Positions 1 through 8,801 of a stretch of 34,989 nucleotides of DNA are shown here, in pieces; positions within the stretch are counted from its first letter, which is position 1; every line of letters begins with the position of its first letter. Position numbers and translations under genes: made by a program. Where the stretch lies: the IMG/VR virus record IMGVR_UViG_3300012984_000026, positions 1 to 34,989 of that record, one strand, 5' to 3'. This DNA is from a virus. The notes under the pieces were generated by a model. The model did no database searches and had not been told where the DNA came from. It saw nothing but the letters and a program-made list of their open reading frames with translations.

Positions 1-705
1 CTCTTTGATTCCAAGCTGATTGGCGAGCTGCCGAGTGGTGGTGTAGGCGGCCTGAAAGTTCTGCTTGGCCGTCGCGGGGTCGGTGAACGTCTGGGTGAGG
101 TATGAGCGCTCCTTGTCGGAGTGCGTCTTCCACCACTTGGTGTCGCGGAGCTTGGCCTGGAACATGTCCTTGGACCAGCCGTCGCTGACCATGTGATGGA
201 ACAGCTTCTTCAGTTCGGGGTTGGCGTTCAGGAAGGACATCGTGAAGCCGTACTGCTCGGCTAGTTCCTTCTCGCTTAGCTTCGGCACGGTAGGTGAGTA
301 CGTCCCTCCTCCCGCACTAGTCGGGGTGTTGGGCTGTCCGCCCGCTCGGGCGATGACCGAGTCGACGTAGCCCTTGATGCTAGGTCCGCCCGGCTGAGAG
401 TGGGTGGACATGTCCAGGTTGTGGTTGCCAGGTCCGGCATACCACGCGGCGGCTGCGCCGCGAGGACCCCAAGCGTCGTAGTACTTCTTCAGCTTCCCCT
501 GGACGATCTTCTCCTGAAGCTGCGGGCTGTCCCGGAACTTCTGCCATGAGATGCTGTAGCCGAGGATCTCGCGAGACCACTGCGGGATGTTCGACTTGAG
601 TACCTGGTACTTGCCGACAGCGCCATACGCGTTAACTACGTGGTAGTTACCGCCGCTCTCCTGAGCGGCGATAGCCCGCATGAACTGGTTGAACGTGATG
701 GCCAT
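1..705 (-). CDS. Lysozyme/transglycosylase-like virion protein (C-terminus cut by window edge)
   Basis: The 235 visible residues start at an ATG preceded by GGTGA. Residues 11-40 carry AIAAQESGGNYH followed by NAYGAVGKYQ, the pattern of the lysozyme-like/SLT and resuscitation-promoting-factor fold, with E16 as the likely catalytic glutamate and a GKYQ-type motif. Such domains cleave the glycan strand of peptidoglycan during DNA entry. A second region (about residues 150-235) repeats a module of the upstream NlpC/P60 protein, including a WSKDMFQAKLRDTKWW stretch, so it is probably a virion assembly or anchoring domain. The start lies 5 bases after the stop of the NlpC/P60 gene. The reading frame is open to base 1, so the end is missing. 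The enzyme class is fairly sure; the exact role is inferred. Confidence 0.8.
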   Translation of the reverse strand, partial: MAITFNQFMRAIAAQESGGNYHVVNAYGAVGKYQVLKSNIPQWSREILGYSISWQKFRDSPQLQEKIVQGKLKKYYDAWGPRGAAAAWYAGPGNHNLDMSTHSQPGGPSIKGYVDSVIARAGGQPNTPTSAGGGTYSPTVPKLSEKELAEQYGFTMSFLNANPELKKLFHHMVSDGWSKDMFQAKLRDTKWWKTHSDKERSYLTQTFTDPATAKQNFQAAYTTTRQLANQLGIKE

Positions 706-709
706 GTGG

Positions 710-2002
710 TCACCTCAGTCCCATACTCTTCAGTACGTTGAGGCCAACGTTCATCACGTTGTCCTGCGCCTTGTCCGTCTGAGTCCAGCGAGGGTCGTTG
801 CGAACCCTGCTGAGGAAGTCTGTCTGGTCCAGTCCAGTCGGCTTACCTTCCTTGTTCACGCCGTTCAGCGCCTGTCGGATCAGTGGGTCAGTGAGCTTGA
901 TGCTGGCCGGGTTGACCTCAAGCTGCTGAGCCATGATCTGGATGTAGGGGTTGGCGATGTCCGCCATGGTCTGACCAGCCTTGAGCTGGTCCTTGTAGCC
1001 GGGGTAGGTCGATGCGGCCTGCTCCATGATCTGGTTCTTGAAGTCCTCTTCAGTCGCCAGCTTGCGGCCTATCAGGGCCGCCTGGTTCTTGATGGACTGA
1101 TCATCGAGAGTGACACCCTGTGACGCAGCGTAGCTCTTGATGCTGTTCTCGTACTGTCCGGCCTCACCCTTGAGTGTGCCGTTGACGAACTTGATGTAGC
1201 CACCCAGCACGTTGGCAAGCTGACCCTCGTCCATGTTGGTGGCCAGCACCTTCTCGGCTATGCCCTTCAGCTTCTTCGGCGGGATCGAGGCACCGATCTT
1301 CGCCGCCTCCTGCTGCACCATAACCTGAGCGGCCTGAAGGTTGGCTTCGTACGTAGCGGGGTCAGTGGACTTCATGGCCTGCGCTTGCCGCATTGTGGCC
1401 GAGTTCTCCTGCCACCACTTCGTGTCCCGCAGCTTCGCCTGGAACATCTCCTTGCTCCAGTCGTTGGCTACGTACTGCTCGAACAGGTGGCCGACCTCGG
1501 GGATCGACTTCATGAACGAGTAGGCGAAGCCGTACTCGGAAGCCAGCTCCTCGGGGTTGAGTCGGGCAGCAACGCCCGACTCGTCAGACTCGTCCATGTT
1601 CGGACCGCCACCCTGGATCCCTGAGATCCTGCGGGCACCAGCGAAGCTGTCCTGGTAGTACCCGCTCTTGAGGTCGCTGATCTCCACGCTCTTGCCGGGA
1701 CGAGGGGCGTGAATGAACTTGCCGTTACCGATATACAGACCAACGTGGTCGGGGCCGTCGATCGACTTGTCGAAGTCGAAGAAGATCATGTCTCCGGGCT
1801 GGAGATCCTTCATCCCGACGCCCTTACCCTGACCGATCTGGTCGTAGGTGGTGCGAGCAACGGACAGGCCGAAGTGCTTGTATACCTCGCTCACCAGTCC
1901 AGAACAGTCCACGCCTGAGGTCAGGCTGTTGCCGCCCCAGACATACGGTGTCCCGATGAACTGCTGAGCGTACTTCGCAATGTCCGATCCGTTGATCGCC
2001 AC
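710..2002 (-). CDS. NlpC/P60-type peptidoglycan peptidase, virion-associated
   Basis: The product has 430 residues and starts at GTG with GGAGGATGAC just upstream. Residues 1-125 are an NlpC/P60 cysteine peptidase: GTPYVWGG (17-24), VDCSG with catalytic C33, then DHVGLYIG with the catalytic histidine and IHAPRPG. These enzymes cut the peptide stem of peptidoglycan. Residues from about 140 on are helical, and contain WSKEMFQAKLRDTKWW, shared with the next gene downstream. The combination of peptidase and glycan-cleaving domains in neighbouring late genes suggests a tail-tip or ejection complex that opens the Gram-positive wall. It follows the 294-residue gene with a one-base gap. Confidence 0.87.
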   Translation of the reverse strand: MAINGSDIAKYAQQFIGTPYVWGGNSLTSGVDCSGLVSEVYKHFGLSVARTTYDQIGQGKGVGMKDLQPGDMIFFDFDKSIDGPDHVGLYIGNGKFIHAPRPGKSVEISDLKSGYYQDSFAGARRISGIQGGGPNMDESDESGVAARLNPEELASEYGFAYSFMKSIPEVGHLFEQYVANDWSKEMFQAKLRDTKWWQENSATMRQAQAMKSTDPATYEANLQAAQVMVQQEAAKIGASIPPKKLKGIAEKVLATNMDEGQLANVLGGYIKFVNGTLKGEAGQYENSIKSYAASQGVTLDDQSIKNQAALIGRKLATEEDFKNQIMEQAASTYPGYKDQLKAGQTMADIANPYIQIMAQQLEVNPASIKLTDPLIRQALNGVNKEGKPTGLDQTDFLSRVRNDPRWTQTDKAQDNVMNVGLNVLKSMGLR

Positions 2003-2003
2003 G

Positions 2004-2888
2004 TCATCCTCCGAGCATCTCCATGAGCCAGTTCATGCCGTTCGTCGCAGCCTGGTAGGCTCCGTACTCCGGGTTCTTCTTGGCTTCATCCTGGGCCATA
2101 AGCTGCTGTGCACCAGCGGAGACGCCACCACTGGTGGTGCTCGTCTGGTTCTGAAGGTCGGAGCCGACGTACGTAGAGGTCGTCGTCGTGGTGGACGGGT
2201 TCGCTCGCTCGTACTTGTTCAGGACCGACTTGAACCTGGCTGACTCAGCCTTGGTGGGATCCCTGCCGAGTAGAGTCTGAGCGGCCCCCTGGAAGAGGGC
2301 CGCCGCATCTTCAGCGGTAGAGATGTTATACGACTTCGCTGTCTGTGTGACAGTGCGGGGCTCAGATGCAGCCTTGGATCGCTGCGCGATGTCCTTGGCC
2401 AGCACATCCCAGGGGCTGAGCTGCTTGCCAGCGATCTGGTACTGAGCTGCTGTGCCGACGTAGCCAGCCCAGAGCTGGGCCACCTGGTCGTCCCGCATGT
2501 TCGTGGTGTCGTATCCAGCGAGGGCTAGCTGCGACATGAACTTGTTCTGGACCTTGGCGTCCCAGTGGAAGTACATGTTGACAGCGTCCGAGTAGTCCGC
2601 GAACGCGATCGGTGAGTCGACACCGAGGTACAGGTTCGGGTTCTTCGGGTTCGCCTTCTTCTGCGGGAAGAGCGACGTCGCTCCCGCTGCTGGCATTCCG
2701 CCATGAACGTAGATGTTGTTCGGGTCAATCGAAGAAGAGGTGGGGGTGATGCCCCCACCACCCTTCAAGGCGTTGGACACGTTGGCGCGAGCCTTGTCCA
2801 ATCCCTTCTGCTGCTGCTGCTGAGAGGGCGGGACACCACCCATGCCACCGCCACCGCCAGAGCCTCCGCTGTCGCTAAGTAGCACCAT
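2004..2888 (-). CDS. Probable virion protein of 294 residues, unknown family
   Basis: No known domain was recognised. The N-terminus is a low-complexity run rich in Gly and Ser followed by polyglutamine (residues about 7-28), and the middle is helical and charged. Another flexible Ser/Thr/Gly stretch lies near residues 225-260 and the C-terminus is hydrophobic (NGMNWLMEMLGG). It lies between the giant virion protein and the peptidase gene with almost no spacing. This implies co-translation and a structural role, perhaps an internal or ejection protein or a tail adaptor. The role rests on position only. Confidence 0.72.
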   Translation of the reverse strand: MVLLSDSGGSGGGGGMGGVPPSQQQQQKGLDKARANVSNALKGGGGITPTSSSIDPNNIYVHGGMPAAGATSLFPQKKANPKNPNLYLGVDSPIAFADYSDAVNMYFHWDAKVQNKFMSQLALAGYDTTNMRDDQVAQLWAGYVGTAAQYQIAGKQLSPWDVLAKDIAQRSKAASEPRTVTQTAKSYNISTAEDAAALFQGAAQTLLGRDPTKAESARFKSVLNKYERANPSTTTTTSTYVGSDLQNQTSTTSGGVSAGAQQLMAQDEAKKNPEYGAYQAATNGMNWLMEMLGG

Positions 2889-2890
2889 GG

Positions 2891-5800
2891 TTACCCTCCA
2901 AACGTGTTGTTGCTGTTGAAGGTGGGCGTGCTCAGCCCACCGCTCTGACCAATAGGCGAACTCTGCTCAGCCATGACATCGAAGATCGACTGACCAGTGT
3001 TGCTCTGCGGGTTGCCCTGGAAGGATTCCAGGTTGTTGGTCTGAACCTCCTCGGCAACCGTCTCCTGATCGAATCCCATGTCTCGCGACAGATACCGATT
3101 GAAGAGGTCTCCGAACTTGGTGTCAGCCTGAATGAGCGCAACCACCATCGAGTCCCACTGACCCTTAATGTCAGCGTTGGCCTGAGCGTTGATGTCGCTC
3201 GAACCACCGTCAGCCTTGCGGAGCAGCAACGCTCGCTTCGCGTCGTCCCTGTATGCCAAGTACGTCTTGAGCGAGTAGATGTCGGAGCGCATACCGACCG
3301 ACCCATCAGGGTTGACGGCCTTACTCCACAGTATCGGGTCGGAGACGATCTTCTTCAGCGAGACAGCCTGTCGATCGTAGTAGTTCACGTCGAGCTGGTT
3401 GTACGCCTTGGACCACGCTTCGTTGTAGTACGGGTTGTCTGTGAGGTTTCCGTTCTCATCAACGATCTGCGGTTCCGACAGCACCATCACTGCGGCCTGC
3501 TTTTCGAGCTTCAGGTCTTCAGCGCCAGGATCATCGAACGACTGGAATCCAGCCGCATAGAGCTTGGCGTAGATGGTGTTCATCTGCGACTTGTACTGCA
3601 TCCATCCCTTGGCGAGGTTTGCCTGGTCGAGAGCCTCACGGCCCGACATCTTCTCGCGGTAGGTCTTACCGGAGGCGGGGTCGGTAGCGTGAGTCATCTC
3701 GTAGTGGTATGCACCGTTGGAGTACTTGCCCTCCTGGTCCGAACCAGCGATCAAACCTGCCCACTCAGGACCGACCTGGGTGATCAGATCCTGGTAGTAC
3801 TTGGACATGTGCACGGCTTCGGCTGTAGGCCGAAGGCCGCTGTTGTTCTTGCTGAGAGACTGGCTGAACACGAAGGCCGAGTCTCCGAACTTGTCGTAGA
3901 ATCTCTGGTCCGCCGTATCCGGGTCGACCTGCTGCATCGCCTTGTACTGCTGACGGAAGAAGTCGTACGGGTCACGGGCCTGAAGCGAGACCGGAAGAGT
4001 CATGGCGAACAGAGTCTTCATCAGGCTCTGCCTACCCGCTCGATCCGAGATCTCCTTCCAGGTGGGCTGCGTCTTACGCAGACCTTCCATGTACTTGTAG
4101 TTCTCCGCCTGCATGATGTACCACAGGTTCTGCTGGTAGCTGTCCGACATCGGGTCACCCTGCTCGGACTTCCGATACCAGTTCGGCAGGAAGGTTTCCA
4201 GCTCGGAGTCGTTGACGCCGAACGGGAGGATCCCCAGCTTCTGGAACATGTCCGCGAGCTTGGGGCTATCCTTCGCAGCCTGGTCGGCAGCGATCTGAAC
4301 GTAGGGTCCAGCGCTGACCGGGATCGGTCCGTCACCGTGGTTCAGGATGATGTTCGCCGTGCTCATTGGCACGTTGAACGTGGCATCCTTGTCCAGCCCG
4401 AAAGCCTTCTTGAATGCCTTCCCACCCAGGTAGTCCGGGATCTGGATGACCATGTTGCGCTCGTTGTACGGAACCAGACGCTTCGTGCCATCAGGCAGCG
4501 TCACGTACCCGTCGCCATCGATCTTGTAGCCGTTCTGGTCCGTCGTAATGCCAGCCCTGGTGGGCGCACCCATGACCATGGCCACCCGACCACCGATGTC
4601 CGGCTTGTCGGAGATGATCCGAGCCCACCTGTTCCAAGACTCCTGCTGCGCACCGAAGAACGCGCCGAAGTTCTTGAGCATGTAGGACATGCGGGTCTCG
4701 TAGTCCATCGTGAAGGTGTTCTTCTTCACGTCCTGGAGCGCCCGCTTGCGAGCGGCGCTCTCCATCTGGAGCCTAAGATCTTCGGTCATGTGCGTGGCGC
4801 CAGCCTTGCCGCTGGTCTCCATCAGGTCCCGCAGGTGGATCGTGTACCGCTGAGCGAACAGCGGGTTGCGAAGCAGGTAGCGGGAGGGGATGTTACCCAT
4901 GATGTGGTACCACGAGTTCATCGCCTGGTCCATCAGGTGTATGGCCTTGTGGGATCCGCGAGCGTACTCCAGGGCCTGACCGTTCACCAGCGGACGAGCT
5001 GCCTCAGGAACATCCTTCAGCATCTGCTCCGTGACTTCACCTCTTGCGGCAGCCTGACGGATGGCATCCCCTGCGGGGAACGCAGGGTTGGCCCACTCGT
5101 CGAGCTGAGCAGTGACGCGGTCAACAAGCTGGTCGTGAGGCAGGGTCTGGGCAATCTTGTGGTTCGCCTTGTAGGCCCGGCCCTCGTTCGTTCCAAGCCA
5201 GTTCTCCAGCTTGGCAGGGCTCTCACCCTTGAGGTACTTGACAGCCAGCTCGTCGTGAGCCACCTGCTGATTCAGGACCTTCAGCCATGCGTCCATGTGG
5301 ACCTTCTCGCCATGCTTGGCGGGGGAGAGCTGAGTCCACTCCATGCGGCGGAGCTGGTTCAGATAGCCATCCGAAGCCGACCCCATCATATTCTGGAAGT
5401 TCCGCTCACCACTGGCAAGGTCCCGGTAGAGTCCACCCTCAGCTCCCGCGTAGGCGGGGCTGAAGATCTGTCGACCGATCTCGGCGTGCTTGTACGCCTG
5501 TCCACCCTTGACAAGGGCGTCCATGTCTGCGTACGTGCTGCGCACATCCTTGAGCATGTCCATGTTCACGTCGAGCTGATCCTTCAGGTCGACCACGTCA
5601 TGCTGACGACCCTCAGCGCGAGCCACATCCATGTCGTGCTGGATCCTGGCCTGCTGCCTGTTCAGTGCATCGATCTGCACCTCGATGTTGGACCTTGTCA
5701 CATGCGCAGCCTCGAAGTAGCTGTCCGGTATGGAAGCCCGACGCAGGCTCTCCCAGGAGTACTTGCCTCCCTGGATGGCCCTGTCGACCATAGCCATCGG

Positions 5801-7867
5801 ACCGAAGCGAGCGATCTGACCGAGCGCGTCGTCAGACAGCGCTCGTGGACCGTAGCCCAGACGGAAGAGTTGCGAGAACTTCCAGACGTGGTTGACGTAG
5901 TCAGCCAGGTCCGTGACCTTCTCCCAGCCCGTACCTACCTGAAGGCGAGCCTTGTTCCAGGTGGACGCGTTGGCGTTGATCGCCTTCTCGAACAGCTTGA
6001 AGTCCATCATCGTGTGGCCGTTGGCCATCTGCGACCGAAGCAGCGGCGTGACTACAGTCTTGCCGCCATCCGGCGTGATCTCATCCACGCGGATCTGAGT
6101 ACCCGGAAGATCCGGGTTGTCAACCGATGCTGTACCAAACTGCTCCTGCCTCATGCCCGACTGGGCTGCACCACGCTTGTTGGCGATCTCCCTGTAGAGG
6201 GAGTCGGCAACCGAGTAGTCGATGTTCTCGCCGGTCCGCAGGTTGTATCGGTCCACGATGTTGTGGGCGATCTTCTGCTCGATACCCTGGAGGATCATCG
6301 GCCTGTCAGCGACGTTGGCGTTGAGGTAGGTTGACACGTACATGTCCCGAGACTGGGGGGTCAGGCCCTTGATGTCCAGCAGGCTCGCGTTGAGCTGCTT
6401 GTATCCCTCGCTGTCGTTCACGTCGATGTAGTGCGTGGGCTTGATGTCGTTGTAGGTGTGGGCCAGCTTGATGACCCCGCCGAGGCTGAGGCTGTAGATG
6501 TTGTTGACCCTGGACTTGATGAAGCCACCGTCCTGGAACGGCTGCCACTGACGCGAAGCCTCCCAGGCGTTCCTCACCCTGAGGCCCGCAGGAGTGGTGA
6601 TCGCGTTGAAGTTCATCTCACCGAGCGTACCGAACGCCTTCATCTTGTCAGAGATGATCTGGCTGTCGCGGTCCAGTCGAGCGAGGTCGCTCGTCTGTGC
6701 GTCCATCAGGGACTTGGCGCGGATGCCGGTAGGCGTCATCTTCTGTGCGTCGGTCAGCCCGTTGTAGTACGTGCTGGTGTTGGACAGTCGAGTCTGGAGA
6801 CCGCTGATCTGGTACGCCAGCTCGCCGTTCTGGAGCTTCAGAGCCTCGTTGGCCACGTTGTCACCGAAGGTGACGCGCAGCACGTTGGCTACCTCGGTCT
6901 GATCCTTGGCCTGCGAGAGCAGAGAAGCCACAGCCGGACCGTTGGCCGACTTGCGCAGCGTGGGCTCACGCAGCAGTTGCGCTGCTGCGGTGTCCTGGTT
7001 GCCTTCCTTGATCTTCATGATGTGCTCAGTCAGCTTCTGGAAGGGCTGCTTCGTAGTGAAGTTCTTCCAGGCGATCTCGTTGGCAACCTCGGGGGTGAGC
7101 TGAGGCGCACCCTTGAAAGCCTGCGCGGTCTCCTTGGCGATCTCGCCAGAGATCGGCTTGGTGATGTACTTGGTCTTAGCTGCACCAGCAGCCTTACCGC
7201 CCAGGATGAACGGGTCGGCCTCCCAGGAGATGGCGAAGTCGCCAGCGCCCGTCACGTACTTGGAGGGACCTTCACCGAAGTAGCGCTGAAGGTTGGTCTC
7301 CATGCCGAAAGGGTCATCCTTCGTGGGCGTGCGGCTGAACTTGCCAGCCTCCTGCTCCTTGGCCTGCTTGAGCATCTCCTGCTCGGAGAGGCCAGTCTTC
7401 TTGAGCTGGTCCGCAGACATGAACGAACGCCAGATCGACTGAGCGGGGCTGATGTGGTGAGCCAGGTCCCACTCTTCACCGAAGCTGAGGTCGTTGTCCT
7501 TCATGTACGTGTTGTAGCTACCGCCCATGAAGTTGCCATACTTGGCAATCTGGAAGCCGGTGAACGACAGGGCGGGAGATACCGTAGCACTCCACGCCTG
7601 GTACATCTTGGAGCCGACCCACTCGATCGGCTTGAAGATCTTGGAGTCGAAGATGCCGCCGTCGTTGGCCTCACGCTGCTGCTTGAGGGCAGCAAGCTGG
7701 GCCTGCGTGATCTGCGAGTTCGGGTTGGACATGTCGATGCCCTGGCTACCCATGTACTGGTAGACCACGTCTCGCACATTGCCGGGAAGGTTCTCGGGGG
7801 TGATCAGCCCGTCAACCAGTCCATCCTGAAGGGTCTGGAGATCCTTCGGTGAAACATTGCCAGCCAT
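2891..7867 (-). CDS. Giant virion protein, 1,658 residues (internal/ejection or tail protein)
   Basis: This is the largest gene of the window. The ATG at 7867 overlaps the stop of the previous gene (TGATG) and has GGAGG in front. The sequence is mostly helical, with long charged stretches compatible with coiled coil (about residues 740-830), a few hydrophobic segments, and no recognisable enzymatic motif. The size and the position, downstream of the portal and upstream of two wall-cleaving proteins, fit a large internal/ejection protein such as podovirus core proteins. A tape-measure-like protein is the alternative. I see no tape-measure-type repeats, and no tail tube or tail-assembly frameshift genes next to it, so ejection protein is slightly favoured. 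Confidence 0.82.
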   Translation of the reverse strand: MAGNVSPKDLQTLQDGLVDGLITPENLPGNVRDVVYQYMGSQGIDMSNPNSQITQAQLAALKQQREANDGGIFDSKIFKPIEWVGSKMYQAWSATVSPALSFTGFQIAKYGNFMGGSYNTYMKDNDLSFGEEWDLAHHISPAQSIWRSFMSADQLKKTGLSEQEMLKQAKEQEAGKFSRTPTKDDPFGMETNLQRYFGEGPSKYVTGAGDFAISWEADPFILGGKAAGAAKTKYITKPISGEIAKETAQAFKGAPQLTPEVANEIAWKNFTTKQPFQKLTEHIMKIKEGNQDTAAAQLLREPTLRKSANGPAVASLLSQAKDQTEVANVLRVTFGDNVANEALKLQNGELAYQISGLQTRLSNTSTYYNGLTDAQKMTPTGIRAKSLMDAQTSDLARLDRDSQIISDKMKAFGTLGEMNFNAITTPAGLRVRNAWEASRQWQPFQDGGFIKSRVNNIYSLSLGGVIKLAHTYNDIKPTHYIDVNDSEGYKQLNASLLDIKGLTPQSRDMYVSTYLNANVADRPMILQGIEQKIAHNIVDRYNLRTGENIDYSVADSLYREIANKRGAAQSGMRQEQFGTASVDNPDLPGTQIRVDEITPDGGKTVVTPLLRSQMANGHTMMDFKLFEKAINANASTWNKARLQVGTGWEKVTDLADYVNHVWKFSQLFRLGYGPRALSDDALGQIARFGPMAMVDRAIQGGKYSWESLRRASIPDSYFEAAHVTRSNIEVQIDALNRQQARIQHDMDVARAEGRQHDVVDLKDQLDVNMDMLKDVRSTYADMDALVKGGQAYKHAEIGRQIFSPAYAGAEGGLYRDLASGERNFQNMMGSASDGYLNQLRRMEWTQLSPAKHGEKVHMDAWLKVLNQQVAHDELAVKYLKGESPAKLENWLGTNEGRAYKANHKIAQTLPHDQLVDRVTAQLDEWANPAFPAGDAIRQAAARGEVTEQMLKDVPEAARPLVNGQALEYARGSHKAIHLMDQAMNSWYHIMGNIPSRYLLRNPLFAQRYTIHLRDLMETSGKAGATHMTEDLRLQMESAARKRALQDVKKNTFTMDYETRMSYMLKNFGAFFGAQQESWNRWARIISDKPDIGGRVAMVMGAPTRAGITTDQNGYKIDGDGYVTLPDGTKRLVPYNERNMVIQIPDYLGGKAFKKAFGLDKDATFNVPMSTANIILNHGDGPIPVSAGPYVQIAADQAAKDSPKLADMFQKLGILPFGVNDSELETFLPNWYRKSEQGDPMSDSYQQNLWYIMQAENYKYMEGLRKTQPTWKEISDRAGRQSLMKTLFAMTLPVSLQARDPYDFFRQQYKAMQQVDPDTADQRFYDKFGDSAFVFSQSLSKNNSGLRPTAEAVHMSKYYQDLITQVGPEWAGLIAGSDQEGKYSNGAYHYEMTHATDPASGKTYREKMSGREALDQANLAKGWMQYKSQMNTIYAKLYAAGFQSFDDPGAEDLKLEKQAAVMVLSEPQIVDENGNLTDNPYYNEAWSKAYNQLDVNYYDRQAVSLKKIVSDPILWSKAVNPDGSVGMRSDIYSLKTYLAYRDDAKRALLLRKADGGSSDINAQANADIKGQWDSMVVALIQADTKFGDLFNRYLSRDMGFDQETVAEEVQTNNLESFQGNPQSNTGQSIFDVMAEQSSPIGQSGGLSTPTFNSNNTFGG

Positions 7868-8076
7868 CACGCCTCCGGTCCGACAGCCTCCGGTTCATCG
7901 TAGTACGGAGGGATGTTGCTGCCCATGAGGTTCTTAGCCATCGAGTTTACTTGCGCACGGGGCAGAGGTGCGTTCGCAAGTTCGACGCCCATCGCAGGGG
8001 CGTCGCTGAATGTGAGGGCCAGTGCGCCCATGTCATCGAACCACTGGCCCCCATACTGATACTCAAGTCCGGGCAT
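7867..8076 (-). CDS. Small virion-operon protein, 69 residues
   Basis: This is an unknown protein of 69 residues. Its ATG overlaps the stop of the upstream gene (TGATG), and its own stop overlaps the next start in the same way, so it is translationally coupled on both sides. It has an aromatic N-terminus (GLEYQYGGQWFDDMG) and an acidic C-terminus with PPYYDEPE. No transmembrane segment or cysteine is present. It lies in the head-to-tail part of the late operon and could be a small connector or scaffold-associated protein, but nothing in its sequence proves this. Confidence 0.68.
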   Translation of the reverse strand: MPGLEYQYGGQWFDDMGALALTFSDAPAMGVELANAPLPRAQVNSMAKNLMGSNIPPYYDEPEAVGPEA

Positions 8077-8504
8077 CACATCTTGCCCTTCACTTGGCGG
8101 ATCACGTTCCGCATCGCCCAGCTAGCACCGGGCTGATTGGCCATGAACTCCAGGACCGGCATCCAGCCCTGTAGCTTCTGAAGATCCTCAGACTGCTGGT
8201 CCGGGAGGTTCAGCGCGTCGGTACCCGGACCAGCGCCGCTCGCAGCGCCCGCAGTGACAGGTACATCAGGCTGCGTAGTAGGGCTACCGAAAGGAGTAAC
8301 TCGACTAGATGCATCCCCGAAGAGGTCATTGAAGTTCATCCCCTGTACGTTGACGTCCTGCTGCGCCATCTTGGCGCCGCCCTCTTGCGACTGGAATTCC
8401 TGCTGCTCACCGTAGCCAGCGTTGGGGAGGCTACGGTTAGCTTCGCTTACAGCCTTGTCGGTTCTCTCAGAGAACTTGCCAGGGCCTGGGGTTGGAGTAC
8501 CCAC
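8076..8504 (-). CDS. Probable virion-assembly protein, 142 residues
   Basis: No family was recognised. The first two thirds are rich in Gly, Pro, Ser, Thr and Gln and look disordered. The last 40 residues (from about 103) form a helical segment, QSEDLQKLQGWMPVLEFMAN, ending in a basic tail. The disordered-then-helical architecture and the location two genes after the portal resemble scaffolding proteins or small capsid-associated proteins, but there is no motif to confirm it. It is coupled to the downstream gene by a TGATG overlap. Confidence 0.7.
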   Translation of the reverse strand: MGTPTPGPGKFSERTDKAVSEANRSLPNAGYGEQQEFQSQEGGAKMAQQDVNVQGMNFNDLFGDASSRVTPFGSPTTQPDVPVTAGAASGAGPGTDALNLPDQQSEDLQKLQGWMPVLEFMANQPGASWAMRNVIRQVKGKM

Positions 8505-8517
8505 GTAGCCTCCTCAA

Positions 8518-8793
8518 TCACTTCGGCAGGTTGGTGTTGGCCCCGGTCAGCTTGTCGGGGTCGAATTCCCCGGACATGATCGGGCCGTGCGGAAGCCACG
8601 TCTGAGGGGCGACTTCCTGGTTGAGACGGTCGGGGCCGTCGTTGCGATCCTGTACGTCGTAGCTCAGCTCCGGGGGAGTGAGCATCGGACCCTTGAGGGA
8701 CTGGAAGACGCCCTGCGGTCCGTGTCCGGGAAGGAACTCACCCTTGAGTTCGCCCTCATGCCCAGACGAGCTGTTCACCTGCGTGTATCCCAT
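8518..8793 (-). CDS. Small protein following the portal gene, 91 residues
   Basis: This is an unknown 91-residue protein starting at ATG eight bases after the portal stop, with an AAGGAG-type ribosome site inside the portal end. It is polar, Gly/Pro-rich, without cysteines or membrane segments. The motif QEVAPQTWLPHGPIMSGEF near the C-terminus looks like an ordered surface segment. By position it may be a head-completion or capsid-associated protein. Confidence that it is a gene comes from spacing, the ribosome site and operon continuity. Confidence 0.7.
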   Translation of the reverse strand: MGYTQVNSSSGHEGELKGEFLPGHGPQGVFQSLKGPMLTPPELSYDVQDRNDGPDRLNQEVAPQTWLPHGPIMSGEFDPDKLTGANTNLPK

Positions 8794-8801
8794 GTTTCTC
8801 C

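Noticed and set aside
3689-6334. Long plus-strand open frame of 881 codons opposite the giant virion gene
   Set aside because: It is a GC-driven antisense shadow: no ribosome site, arginine/valine/leucine-heavy composition, and the minus strand frame is longer and operon-compatible.
6431-7852. Plus-strand open frame of 473 codons
   Set aside because: Same reason: antisense shadow of the giant virion gene.
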